Source: Parus major
Taxonomy: Eukaryota > Chordata > Aves > Passeriformes > Paridae
Direction of reading: 5' to 3'
Assembly (NCBI RefSeq): GCF_001522545.3
Contig: NC_031770.1
Span: 15,168,751 to 15,232,750, forward strand
Length of the DNA stretch: 64,000 bases
Shown in pieces: positions 1 to 12,000 of the stretch (positions are counted from its first letter, which is position 1; every line of letters begins with the position of its first letter). A model generated the notes under the pieces. That model did not search any database and was not told the DNA's origin. It saw only the letters and a list, made by a program, of their open reading frames with translations. Made by a program: the position numbers and the translations under genes.

Positions 1-3000
1 AGATTCTCCTGGGGGGTCAGTTTTATGATTTGTTACATACTTTTACACCTGTTTTTTTCTTCATTAGATTGCAACTCCATTTCACATCCATATTCACAAT
101 ACTGATTATATATATGTAAGATATTATTTATTTGTCATCTTTTCTACCCCTGAAACCATTCTCATCCAGCTCTGTATCTGCATTTCTTTAGCTGTCCATA
201 GGGGAGTAGTTTGTGAGTGCTCCAGAGTCAGGCCTGTGCCTCATCTCTTACCATCCCACTGGGCCTGCAGCCCCCCACACTGCACCTCTTGCTTCCACTT
301 CACAGCAACTCTGCTGTCACACCAAGCCCATGGTGACCTCTGTTAGCTCCAGCTTATGGAGTTCTGACCACCTCATAGTGCACAGAAGAGCTGGTATAAA
401 ACTATGGTTCTACCATGCAGTGCTAGTGAAAGTAAACCAAATCAGCCATAGGCACCTGGGTAGAAAGAGGAAAGTGTCCCTACAGCTTGGTTTGCTGCGA
501 GCAGAAGGTACTGTATGGTAGTCCAGGCAAAGCAAGTTTGGCAGATCTCAGTCCTGAGCCTTTGCAAGCTCAGTACAGAACCTGCATGCTGTTGAGCTGA
601 TCTGAGCTCACATGGATTCCATGTCTACTAGAGCTTGTGGCAAGGCTGCTCTTCCCTTAAAGGAGAGAAATTTCTTGCTCCCACCAGGCAGTGAAATGAG
701 AAACACAAAAGCCCCACTTCCAATTTATTCCCAGTCCTAGTGATCAAAAGCTGCTGTTGGTTTTGTCTTTTTCCAGAAGGTGTCTGCACTCACTCTTGTC
801 CCCACAGTTCTTCTCATTGCTCTCTGTAATTCTGTACAGAGGGGCAAGAGGAAGAAATTACAGGGAAAGTCTCCTAAGCCTAAGCCCCACTCTCAGCATG
901 CACAGATCTGAGTGTGCCTCCTCCTCTTCCTTTGTCCACTTTTAAACTCAGGGTATAGACAGAGCCCTTGATATAGGAAACATTTCCAGCATATCTGGGT
1001 TTTGACAGGGAACAGACCTTTTAGAAGCAACATGAGAGTGTGTTGGCCACCAAGAGCAGTCAGGAGCATGGTGACAGCAATGCCAGACAATGAGCTACCC
1101 TGCTTATGGCAAAACAGAGCCTGCTGCAAATGTGAGAGCATCTCCACAGCTGTGAAAGCAGGGAAGTGTACAACTGAAGATGGATCCTCACACAGAATCT
1201 TCTGTGTCTCCAGTGTCACAGGATAATTTATAGAGACAGCTTAATTTATAGAATACCTGACAGGTGCCTATCTGTACTCCAGGTGAAAGCTGATTGATTT
1301 TTTTTGGAGCCACACTCATCTCTTGGGCACACGTAACCTCAGTGTGTGTTGCTGCATGGCACTGGACAGCTGCAAAATCATGCCACAGCTGTCTGGTTGT
1401 CACTATGTGACCTGAGTGTCAGAGACCTGCAGCATAATACCAGCGGTAGCCCCTGTCTCTGAGGTACAAGCTCCCTTACCTTCAGATGAGGGATGTGGGT
1501 TATTGGGTCTTTCCAAAAGCCATCATCCTCCTAAGCCTCAGCAACCCCTCTGTTTGGGGTCTGAACAAGCAAGAGGGATGGGTGCTGAGATCTCAAGTTG
1601 GACTGGGTGGAGGACAAAGATTGGGCCAGGAGATGGGTCAGGAGCACGACCCAGAGGAGGTGGCAGAATTGAGGAGTGAACTTCATTAGAACACTGGAGA
1701 AAACAGAGCAATGAGGTGCAACCAGTGTCGTCCTGTGTTCTGAAAAGGGCCCTCATGGATATGAGATCCAGTGCCAAATAAACTGTTTGGCTTATTGAGT
1801 TCTCCATTTTCAGGGAAACTCATGTGACAGACAGTGGGATTGCCATAGCCTGAAGACCGTCAAGTGCTGCAGGCTGGTCAAGGCAGAATCCTGACCACCA
1901 CGAACGAAATGCTTTTCCTGTGTCAGCTCCCAGGGAGTGATTGCCCATTTCCAAAGGCAGGCACTCAGTAAACACTGGGCTAACTCCAAAGGAAGGATAA
2001 CGATGTTTCCAAATCTCACTGAACGTCATACGCGTCTTCGAATGCGGGTTAGATCAAGCAGTATGTTCATGTCTGGAGAATGAGATGTCAACTCAGTTTA
2101 ATCAGCTATAAAAACAACAAGGCTGTTTTGATTCCATTTTTTGAAAATGCTTTTGAGACCTGATTGCACAGAGCCTGTATGCCAAGAATCCCAGTGTCTC
2201 CCATTTCTGTAAACCCATTTGTTTCAGTTCCCAATTCCTATCCTTAGCTGAGGCTACATCTCTCCAAGGCAGTACATAAATAGACAGATTACCATGCCTC
2301 TTCCAGAAAGTAACCTGTCAGCTGAGTTCTGTTTAAAGAACAAAAAAAGCCCCTGCAGACAGTCTGTGCCTACAGACACATTGAGCCAGATGCTGTTTTT
2401 CCAGGGAAAGGCAGAGACTGTGAAACAGTTTTATATCATTGGATGCTTTCCTTCCTCGTGATGATTACGGGTGTCGGTGCCCTGTTTCACCACACCCCTA
2501 TGTAAATGTCAAGGCTGTCAACTGCTGAGAAAGCATTCAGGAAGGCATGAATACATTTAGTTTCCAATACTGACAAAAAGCAATGCTTTTTTACACCAAC
2601 CATAATTAACCTCTGCAATTCAGTGCTATGTGATATCAGAGAGGCTAAATGTTTGACAGTCTCCAAAGCAAGCTTTTATTTTTTTCTGTAAATTAAGGTC
2701 TTTGTGCATATGCAGGAGCTAACACTACACCAACACTGCAAATCCAAGGTCCTACCACCATGCTGATGGGCAAATAAATAAAAAACTCCAGCTGTGCCAT
2801 TCATAACAAAATGACAATTTGTCTGAACCTTCAAAGTCGCTTTTGTGCCACGTTGCTATTGCAAACAAGAGCTGGGCAGAAAGTTAACTTCTGGGTATTT
2901 TAGTGGGGGAAATGTCAGTGCCACGAGACTGAACTGCTCGGCAGGATGTATCGGTTTCATTGCATCTGTCAACAAAACTCATGGTGCAAAAAGGGATCAA

Positions 3001-6000
3001 CATGTTTTTTAAATTGTTTTTATTGAATCCACTACAAAAGAAAAATCTGGGCAGTGAGCAGCTCTGTAAAACCCCACAGTCTGCAACTTATGAGCCCATA
3101 ATTAACTACTGGAGGTCACTGAAAACAATCTTCAGCCCCAGTGTAATTACAAAATTATTTGTCAGGGAAGCCTTTGCAGTATTTTCTGAGGTCTCAGAGA
3201 CTGAGAGAGATTTCAAATTTCATTCAGTCATCAAGAGTGCCAGTTCCTCTGGCCCGCATTTTATTGTCTCACAGACAAAATACTTCATCCAAAGCCAAAG
3301 ACAACTACTCATCACTGTTCTCCACTCTTTCCAGTGGTTTTATCTGCAAAGGATTTTTGATCTGGGAGAAGTGCACAGTCTGATCAACAATAAGCTTTTC
3401 AGAACTGCCTGAAAATCATATTTGTCCAAGTAAGTTTCCTCTGGACTTTATTATCACTAATGCTTTGTTCAAAGAATTGTATTCAAAAAGTGGATTCCCT
3501 GAACAGGGCACTTGTGATGACTCAGACAGTGACAAATTGCTTCTACTATCACATATAATGAGTTCATATCCTTTCTAACCTGCAGCTGGTCACCATTTTC
3601 CTCCATCTTCATGGTTCAATGTATATGTGAATTCAGCCACTGAGAATTCACTCAAGAGCAGAAGAATTATTAGCAAAAGGAAAACAGGAAATTCTGTAAG
3701 GCTGCTTAAAGGAGGAGCATTTTAGTACCCTACAAATGCTTTGAGCACTTTCAGATTCCCATTAAGTCCACTAAGGTGGTGTTTGCTTGGAGTGTGAGCT
3801 TCCTGTCGGAGAGCTGCCTCAGTGCTCCTTCATCAGCACCCAGGGGAAAAACATCCTGGACACATCTGAGCTTTGTGACCACACAAATACTATCAAAACC
3901 AGAAACCCTGAAACAGCTGCTAGTGCCAAACAGCCCTTAATGACATCCCAGCCAACAGTGGCTGAATTAAACACCAAAGGAGAATTTAAAGATCTTCACA
4001 AAGTCACTATTTTCCTTGCTGGAGCCTCTTGCTCATATATTTGGTTGATTCAGTACAGAAAAATAAATTCTATTTGTGACTAATTAAAGAGAATGAAATA
4101 TTCATCAGTAATGCTCCAAAGGATTTTGGACTGCCTCAGCATAATTCAAGATTTAAGTTAATGACTCCTATATTTTATTTAAAAAGAGTCTTCTGCCCAT
4201 CATGAGCAAAACTGTCCCCTTTTGATAAAGTTGGTAACTGGTGATGAGGAAAGAATTTGTACTACAAACAAAAGTGAAAGGTTGAGAGAAATCAGCTGAA
4301 CTTTCAGATCACTGAAATTTAGAAGGATGGCTTAAATTTTTAATATATCTGTCAGTTGAATGCTGGGGTTTTTTTTCAGTGGTTTTGGGTTTGTTTTAGT
4401 GTTTTTGATTTCTTTAAGGGAAAATTTAAGAAGTAGAAGCTCTTTCCCTCAATACTGTGAAGTGTGCACAAACTCATGTTTACAGGCAGCTTTCTGGATG
4501 ACTCATCAGACTGCCTTTGGAAACACTCATTCACTAGCTTGAATGCATTTGGAAACACTCATTCAAGATATCAACGGCAAGGTACTGAAATCAAACAAAA
4601 AAGTCAGTCTGGCCCTCTTAATGGCATTTGAGATAATTTGAAGAAGAAGAAGAGTTACACCACTGGTAGAAAAATTCCTCTGGGTGCCACCCTAATAATA
4701 ATGCAGGCTAATGAAGGGCCATGGCCTATATCCATCTTCTGGGACTGCCAGCTCCCCTCTCCTCAGCAGCACATGCTGTCACAGTTGTCTTGTGTGTAGC
4801 ACACTGAGCGTGGTTTCTCCCCTCCTCCTCTTGCTCTAAGGCTTTGTCTTTCTGCAGCAAGCTGTGGTCAGTGAATTAAAATCCAGGCTCTGGTGGCCAG
4901 GAGTTAGACTGGAGGGATGCTGCTTTCCCTGACAAGGATCATGGTGAAATTAATCAGATACAGGAGGTGCCTTCCTTGTTTTGCCTGGCAGCGATGTTGA
5001 CAATGACAGACAATTCATGGGGGCTGGTGCCCTGAAATGTAACATCTTGTGCCATTTGAGATGGGATAAGGACACGAGACACCTGCACAGAGCTGCTAGA
5101 AGGAGCTAGTGAAGCTCCTTACCACTCCACAAAAGTAGCTGAAGACCACGGAAAAATAACCTGGAGCTCCTAAGTACCAATGTCAGACACCTCAAGTGAT
5201 TTCACATGCTTCAGCAGCCACCCTGTGTGACAAGAGGGGGGACTCCTCCCCCACGCCAGAGCTGTTGCTTCAGGAGGGGAGGGTGGCACTGTGCTGTGCC
5301 CACACCTCATCTCCTGAAGGCTGGATCAGCAGCAGGCACTGCTTGTTCAGTGCCACTGGAGTCTTCAGTGGAAGAACTAGAACATTTTTATGGAAATGCT
5401 TCTCCTCTGAGTTGTTCCAGAAAAACCTGAGATGAGATCTGATCCTGTCAGGGCTAAAGAACAATCAGTGTTTCTATGACAACCTCTCTCTGGTCCTTTT
5501 ACCTCCAGGGCTGCTGTGGAGCCCAGGGACCCCCTACCACAATCCTGCCGTGCCAAGTCACAGGGACAATCCACGGGCTCAGGCTTGTTCCCACCAGAGC
5601 ATTTGGGAAGTGCTGACAAATGCCCTGAGAAAGGTTCCCAGCCAGCCTTTGCTCCTGACACCCCACAGCTCTGTCAGGGAGGTGGCAACAGAGCCAGGAC
5701 TCCTCGTTCTCCCAGCAGCCTGGATAAACTCTGGCAGCAGCTAGGGATCAGCAGGAGCCTTGATGCTGGCAAGATAAAATGTTGTTCAACCGTAAACGAT
5801 ATTTGAATTTGGAGATTTAAATCTTGATCTGGGATCTGAAAATAGCCTGAAAATAGAATAATCTTTATGAAACAGAAATTCATTCTCCCAGCCAGCCCCA
5901 GTTGTCAAGACTCGCTCCTTCTCAAAATGAGACCATCTGTCATGGAAACAGGCATCTAACTTTAACCCAGATTTGAAACTGCTGGCTTGGAAGTTTGTAA

Positions 6001-8739
6001 ATAAATCCCAGCAACACCCCAACTGTTCTTGGGCTCACACTGAGGGGCCACATCTGCTCAAAGTGAAAAAAAAATCTGAATTTATATGAGTCACACATCA
6101 AACTCATTCTATGTAAAGATTCTGTAAAAGCAATGCCAAAAAAAAAGCTGTCGTTGTGCCAGCAATACCATGTTTACATTAAAGCCTGTCAAATACAGCC
6201 CTAAAACACTACATAAATAGGTGGAAATATTGAATGTGTTGCTGCACGATAAAATCCAAGTGTTAAACTATTACAGGTGTCTAATGGACATTATCTTCCT
6301 CATCCTCTTCATCAGGCAGAGGCATCGTCTTCCTGACAGTCACAGCTTCTGGAGCAGAAGGTGGCTGTCATAAGCGAGTCTGCTCTGCAGCTGGAGCTGT
6401 CCTCTCCCAACACAGCCCTGCTGCTCTGCTGTCCTGTTTGACAGCTCAGTGTTACAGTAGAATCTGTAAGCTGTAAAAAGTTGGTGCCACTACACATCAG
6501 GCCCAGTCACTAAGCTCCCTCTCTGTATGTTGGCATTTCAGAGCCTTCATGATTTTTGACATGTAACTTCCTCTGAGAGTGAAGAACTGCTTTTCACCAT
6601 ACTTTACAAATTGGAAACCGAGGTGGACACAGAGTTAGTGATTTTCTCCAGTAACAGAGGCAGACAGTGTTTTATCTCTTCCCATTGTATTACATTTTTT
6701 AACATGTTGCGAATCTTTCTGGCTACCTCAGATTCACACAAGAGATGGGACCAATATTTAATTTGAGCATTTTAATGTCTCTTTGACCTTCCCTAGCACC
6801 TGATGAATGAACAGGGAGTTCTGGAGTCCAGGCTAAAAGACTGTGAAATATGCTACCCTTTCTCCATGACTTAAAATTTGTGTGCGTACTTCTCACATGC
6901 TCAGGCTTATTCTTCATCGGATATCAAGTCAGGAAAAGCTTTTCTTATAATCAGCTGGGTAGAAACTGTTGGATGATTTCTTCACTTTTGAGGGGGTTTT
7001 CCCTTACATAATATAAATGATGCCACACTGTGCATTTTGGGAAAATCTTGATTCACATTTGCAACCATCCTGGATGCTGCATTAGGATCATTTTCCCTGC
7101 TAATAGCTGTGATTGCGTTTCTTGGATTCTCCCACTAGAGGGTCTCCCTCACTTCCTTTAATCCCTTTTGCAAACATTCACTGCTGATCTCATCAGCCTG
7201 TAAATTCCCTTCCTTCTTACCATTGCTCATCAACAACTAGATATTGATAGAAGTCTCTGATTTATCCCAGAGGTCACTGCTGTCATCACTTTTCTGAATT
7301 TCCAAGCAAGCAATCTTCATCTTTTCTCCCACACAGGCAGTGTGTTCAGGGCAGTGAAGAGGAAATCCCCATTGCTGTCTCTAAGACTGGCTCATTTTCC
7401 TCTTCCAGATCCCTACTTTAAACTGTGTTTCACTGTCATGGCTGGAAAAAGCACCCACAGAGTGCTGGCTGCTGATGTGCTGGCACTGCTGCCTCTCACA
7501 TCACCCACCTGCTCTCACAGCACACGCTTTCCTCTCAGCACATCTAGGGCTATTGTCAGGCTGCAGGTGCTCTGGGGGCAGGACTGTCATTCACTCTGTG
7601 CTCATGCAACACCTAAAATGGGGTTATCCTGGTGGATACATCAGGTTATTGGGAACACACAGCAAACTGCCCCTTGCAGAGCCTTGCTTTGACTGGCCTT
7701 CCCACTCCTATCCTAATGCCTGCTCTCAGAAACCTCTCTAATCCCCTGGCAAGCTTTCCTCATCCTTTTTCTTGGCACTCTCCTCACTTTATGGACCAAA
7801 TTGCTTTGACCATGTTGTTCTGCCCATGGTGTCTCAGCACATCTCTGGCACAACCTTGCATCCAGCCCTTGTAACTTTGCCTAGAAAAAAACTGGGCGGG
7901 CACATGGCTGGGGAGCAACACTGTAAAAGGAAAATTCTCATCCCAAAATTGAAACCAAGTTTGAGAAGCAGGCTTGAAAAAATTTAATTGACAGTTTAAC
8001 CATTTGTATTTATTTATGTTTTTATTGAGTTTCTCTCTATGGACAATAGAAGAGTATAAATGTGTCTGCTCACCTGTCTATATTCTGCTTAAGATTCTGT
8101 TCCATGATCTTGATGTAGTTTGGGCTACAATATATCTGGTTTTTTAGGATGTCATCCTATTCACACTGCAAAATCTTGTCTGGGTAGATTTCATGGAGCT
8201 TCTTGGGTTTATACATGATAATCCCACTTGCCTAAAAAACCTGGTACTCCATACATGCACACTCACACTCATATGTCCCATAGCTGCTGTTTAGCATCCT
8301 GGGTTCCTGCATACCCATGATAACATGAATTTTAATGCTGTATAAAATACACAACATGCAGCCAGTGCTTTCTGGAAAGTCTCAAAGTAGTTGTACACAG
8401 GCTGTTCTATTCACAAACATATGCTTCCCAGAAACTGCAGTTTAGGACATGTGCTGTCTGTCATTGCCAGGGAAATCCCTAAAGGCAAACTCAAGAGTAC
8501 ATATGGTAAATTCTCCCATTACACCTTACTTTCAGGAGTTTAGGGAATTGTGTGATGCATGGACAAGCAGACACATGGATTCCACACCTTGGAAGAAGTG
8601 GCATCCTGGGTAGATGATCTTTAATGTGTATTTCAGTGTTTTTCCTCTGCACTTCCTCTATAATTGGAAAGTGTCAATTATTTTATCTGTTTACAGTTTT
8701 CCAATACAACCTCTAGCAAACGCAAAATCAGTTAAGCTC
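1..8739. other. Intergenic, no gene recognised
   Basis: Only short chance reading frames on both strands. A cluster of five CpGs in about 35 bp (around 2020-2050, with AACGTCAT and ACGCGT) is the only compositional oddity. A region ending in GTGCCAAATAAACTGTTTGG near 1770-1790 looks faintly LTR-like, but no borders were found. Confidence 0.6.
4516..4565. repeat. Direct repeat of 18 bp with 14-bp spacer
   Basis: TTTGGAAACACTCATTCA occurs exactly at 4516-4533 and 4548-4565, separated by CTAGCTTGAATGCA. Confidence 0.9.
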
Positions 8740-9090
8740 TGAAAATCAGCCGCTAAACACTAAAATCTGTTTCTGTCAGCTGGCAGCAAACAAGCAGAAA
8801 AGCACTTCTTGATGAGTGCCCGGTCTTTGAGAGGCAGCGTGAGAATGAATCACCCTTTGCATGCCTCGCTATTCAAATGTACCCCTGCAGGGTCCGCACA
8901 TGGAATAAAGATGGAAAAGTCTCCTCATGTCCGAGCACCCACAAGGTGGTGCCATTCAATAATCTTAGGAGAAGAGCCACCACCGAGGCATTGCGGAGGA
9001 AAAAACAAGATTACGAATTACGATTTATTGCACAAGAAACTCTGCTTTCTAAATCGTAGGCCAAATATCACCCGAACAGCAACTTGCACT
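8740..9090. promoter_or_regulatory. Candidate conserved non-coding element, CpG-retaining
   Basis: In an AT-rich, CpG-poor neighbourhood this stretch of about 350 bp keeps about a dozen CpGs scattered evenly. It also has motif-like words such as ATTACGAATTACGATTTATT, CAGCTGGCAG and TTGCATGCCTCGC. It has no strong splice pattern or convincing protein; the 60-codon frame at 8877-9059 has no family resemblance. Retained CpG without an island is typical of conserved enhancers or exons. The call is inference from composition only. Confidence 0.35.
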
Positions 9091-12000
9091 CAGTCAATCC
9101 AAATGATCATATCAAGGATTCTGGCTTCTGCCTTGTGTGTCCTTCAGCCTCTTTCCTGATGCAGGTCGTGTCCACCTCTGTATGCAGCCCTAGGAACTTT
9201 CCTCTATATGGGGTGGCTCTGCTGCCCAAAAAACCTCAGGTCGGGACTGCCTCCCTGTCAGCACACCCGTGTGTTAAACAGAGACCACCTTTAACCTCAT
9301 GGCCCCAGAATAAGCAGCTCAGTTTGCTTTGGATGGTTAACAAGCATGGGGAAAGTCCCTGGCAAGGGTTACTGTCAGCCCTCCTGATAATTCCTGTTTC
9401 CATACAGAGGCTGTTTGTTCTTCCTACACCATCATCTCCTGCTCACAGGACACACACTGTCCTCCCTTGGTGATAGACTCAGGATAACTGTGTCAACAGA
9501 GTGAAGAGTGGGAGCCCCTTGTTTTGCTATTAGCAAGACATCACCAGCTATACTCCACATCAGTTTTCCCACTCCATGGAGATTGGCCAGCTTATTTTCC
9601 AGCAAGCCTTGGATGAACAGAACATTTTGACATTTTGAAGACTTGGAGGCTTCTTGCCTATGTCAGATTCAGAGGAGCAGTTTAGAAGTGCACCACTCCC
9701 TCAGCCCCTGCCTGAACCCCTTGTTCTAGCAAAGCTGTTCTGGAGACTGGGGTTAGTTTCTGTAGGGTTCAGCTGGTTGTTCCTAACCTGCAGGCTCTCT
9801 CTTTCCCTTCAGGCCTTGTTCTTTGCTGAATGTCAAACTGCCTGCAAGATCAGTGACTTCGAAATCATGTAAACAGCATATGTTGAGCAGACATCAAAAT
9901 AGTTGCTTGAGGTGCATACTGACTGTCCTCATAAACACAAACACCGGATTAGCAGAGCAAGAAGCTAAAACAATCTTTCAGAAAGAATTACAGCTCTTTT
10001 TTGCAGGTCTTTAACAGATTAAGCTGTTCTTTTTTCCCCAGTCAACTTCATCAGCAGCACTATTCAGAATCCTAATAAAATTCAGATGATAACACATCTG
10101 GGGGTCTTGAGAGCACCTCTACCTGTGGCTGTTCTTGACTTTATGGCCTGGAGGAATGCAGAGGAAAATTGTATTAACCTGTCTTTCAAAGGCAAGGAAT
10201 TAAACTTGTTAGCATTGTGGTCTAAACTGTGTCAGTAAGTCCTATGTTTACCATTAAGCAATTGTCAGAACAACACAGGTAAATGAGCAGGAAAAGAGTT
10301 GTTTATGGCCTCAGTTACTCCTAGTTGCTGTTCACTGGTGGAGTGCAATAAAGACAAAGGAGAAGGAAACAATGGGAGACAATCTCCAAAGGTGATGCTC
10401 AAATGAAGTGTGAGGAGTCACATGGTTCAGGAAATAAAGGGAGAGAAAAGCAGAATGTAGCATTTGTCTTCCTCATGAATTTTGTCCTCTTTTGTTATCA
10501 TTTGCATGGAGATCTATAAAATCAAGAAGGGCAGGGGCCTGATAAATGGTTCATTGTGCTTTCTTGTATGAGAACAAGAAATGAAACTAGCAATTAGCAA
10601 GCTCTCCACAAGCAGGAGGAAGTAGTCCTTCACACACTGTGCAAGAAAGCCCTAAAACTCCTTGCTGATTTTGAGATTTTAGATTCAAACCTTTACAGAG
10701 GTTCAAAAAGCAACTGGACAACTTCATGGGTAAAAAGAACCCATGAGTGCCTTCGACAGCAGCTCCTCCTTCAGAAAGCCTGTGTGTGCTCCTGGGGAGG
10801 AGGACAGCCAGCTCTGACAGAAGTTACTTATTCCAGACTGCCTGGTGGTGGGGAGGCAGTACCTGGGCTGTGTTCCAGCCTTGGTTTCCCTTCCCAGGTC
10901 AAGGGGATGTGGGGAAACTGGCAGGGTCCAGTGGGGCTGCCGTGTGTTCAGGGGGCTGCAGGATGCACCCCCTCAGAGAAGTGGAGGGAGCTGGGCTTCT
11001 TTTGGCTGGAGAGAGGTGTCTGAGAGGTGAGCTGGAGGTGGCCACAACCACCCAGCAGAGACTCACAAACAGCAAATACTTTTCAGGAGCAGTGGGCAAT
11101 ACAAGGAGTGGTATCCAAGGTTTGCTGTTTGGAAGAGCCAGGTTGGACTTTAGGGAAGACATTTGCACTAGGAGACCTGCAGAGGGGACTTTCAGCCAAT
11201 ATTTCCATGACTTGATGAGCACCAGTTTCAAAACTGAACACCTGCATTTTGCAGATCCCCAAAAAAAGTGGTGGGAGCTTTCTGAGGCAGAATCTGGAGA
11301 CAATATATCTGATACGGGAGCACCTCTTTCTTGTTATCCCCTGATTTGTACTGAAACCATTACAGGTTTCCAGTGAGAGAGTCTGTTATTCATTCACCTC
11401 ACTGAAAGGCCCATTCTCAGTGTTGCTGGGATGACTCTGTTCTTTGTACTGTAACAGAAGTGATGCAGTCACATCATGTTCCAATAAAGAGGCCCTGACC
11501 TCCAACAGTAGCTCCATGTGAAAGAAATGAGCACCTGCTAGGAAGCTGAGCGCCTGTCATCCCAGCCTCCCTGGTGAGGCATTCACAGGCTATTTTGGAC
11601 CTCAACTGCAAGTCCACTTTCAGTTCTGCATGACTGAACTTGTCAAGCTGTGGTCCTAAAACACAGTACTAACATTTTGTTCATAAAACACAGGCATGCC
11701 AATCAGAGTACCCAATCCTCTAAGCTGTGCCCGAGACACAGACCCAGAGCAAAATTGCCAAGATGCTCTCAAAGAGTTTTCATGGCAGAGGAAAAACCTG
11801 AGCACAGCATGGCTGGGGGCTAAAAGTGAACATGAGAGCGGCAAGTCGGCCTACACACTGCCAGCTTTTGTTCAGGCATTTGGGCTTCCTGATTAGGATT
11901 TTAACAGAGAACAGCAAGTGAGATTTGGGGTTATGCTGAGGGAGTTCCTCTCAGCCATGGAGAGCATCATGAGACTCTCTTTGCTAAGGAAAGTAGAAGG

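Noticed and set aside
1270..1810. Possible LTR ending in AATAAACTGTTTGG
   Set aside because: No TG...CA borders or target duplication could be found, and no partner copy was seen.
10680..10735. CR1/L3-like scrap
   Set aside because: Only one short motif resembles the family; it is too little to call.
10747..11376. 209-codon + strand ORF
   Set aside because: It has no recognisable domain or gene context, it starts at a TTG/GTG-type codon in the surrounding sequence rather than a convincing ATG, and open frames overlap it on the other strand.
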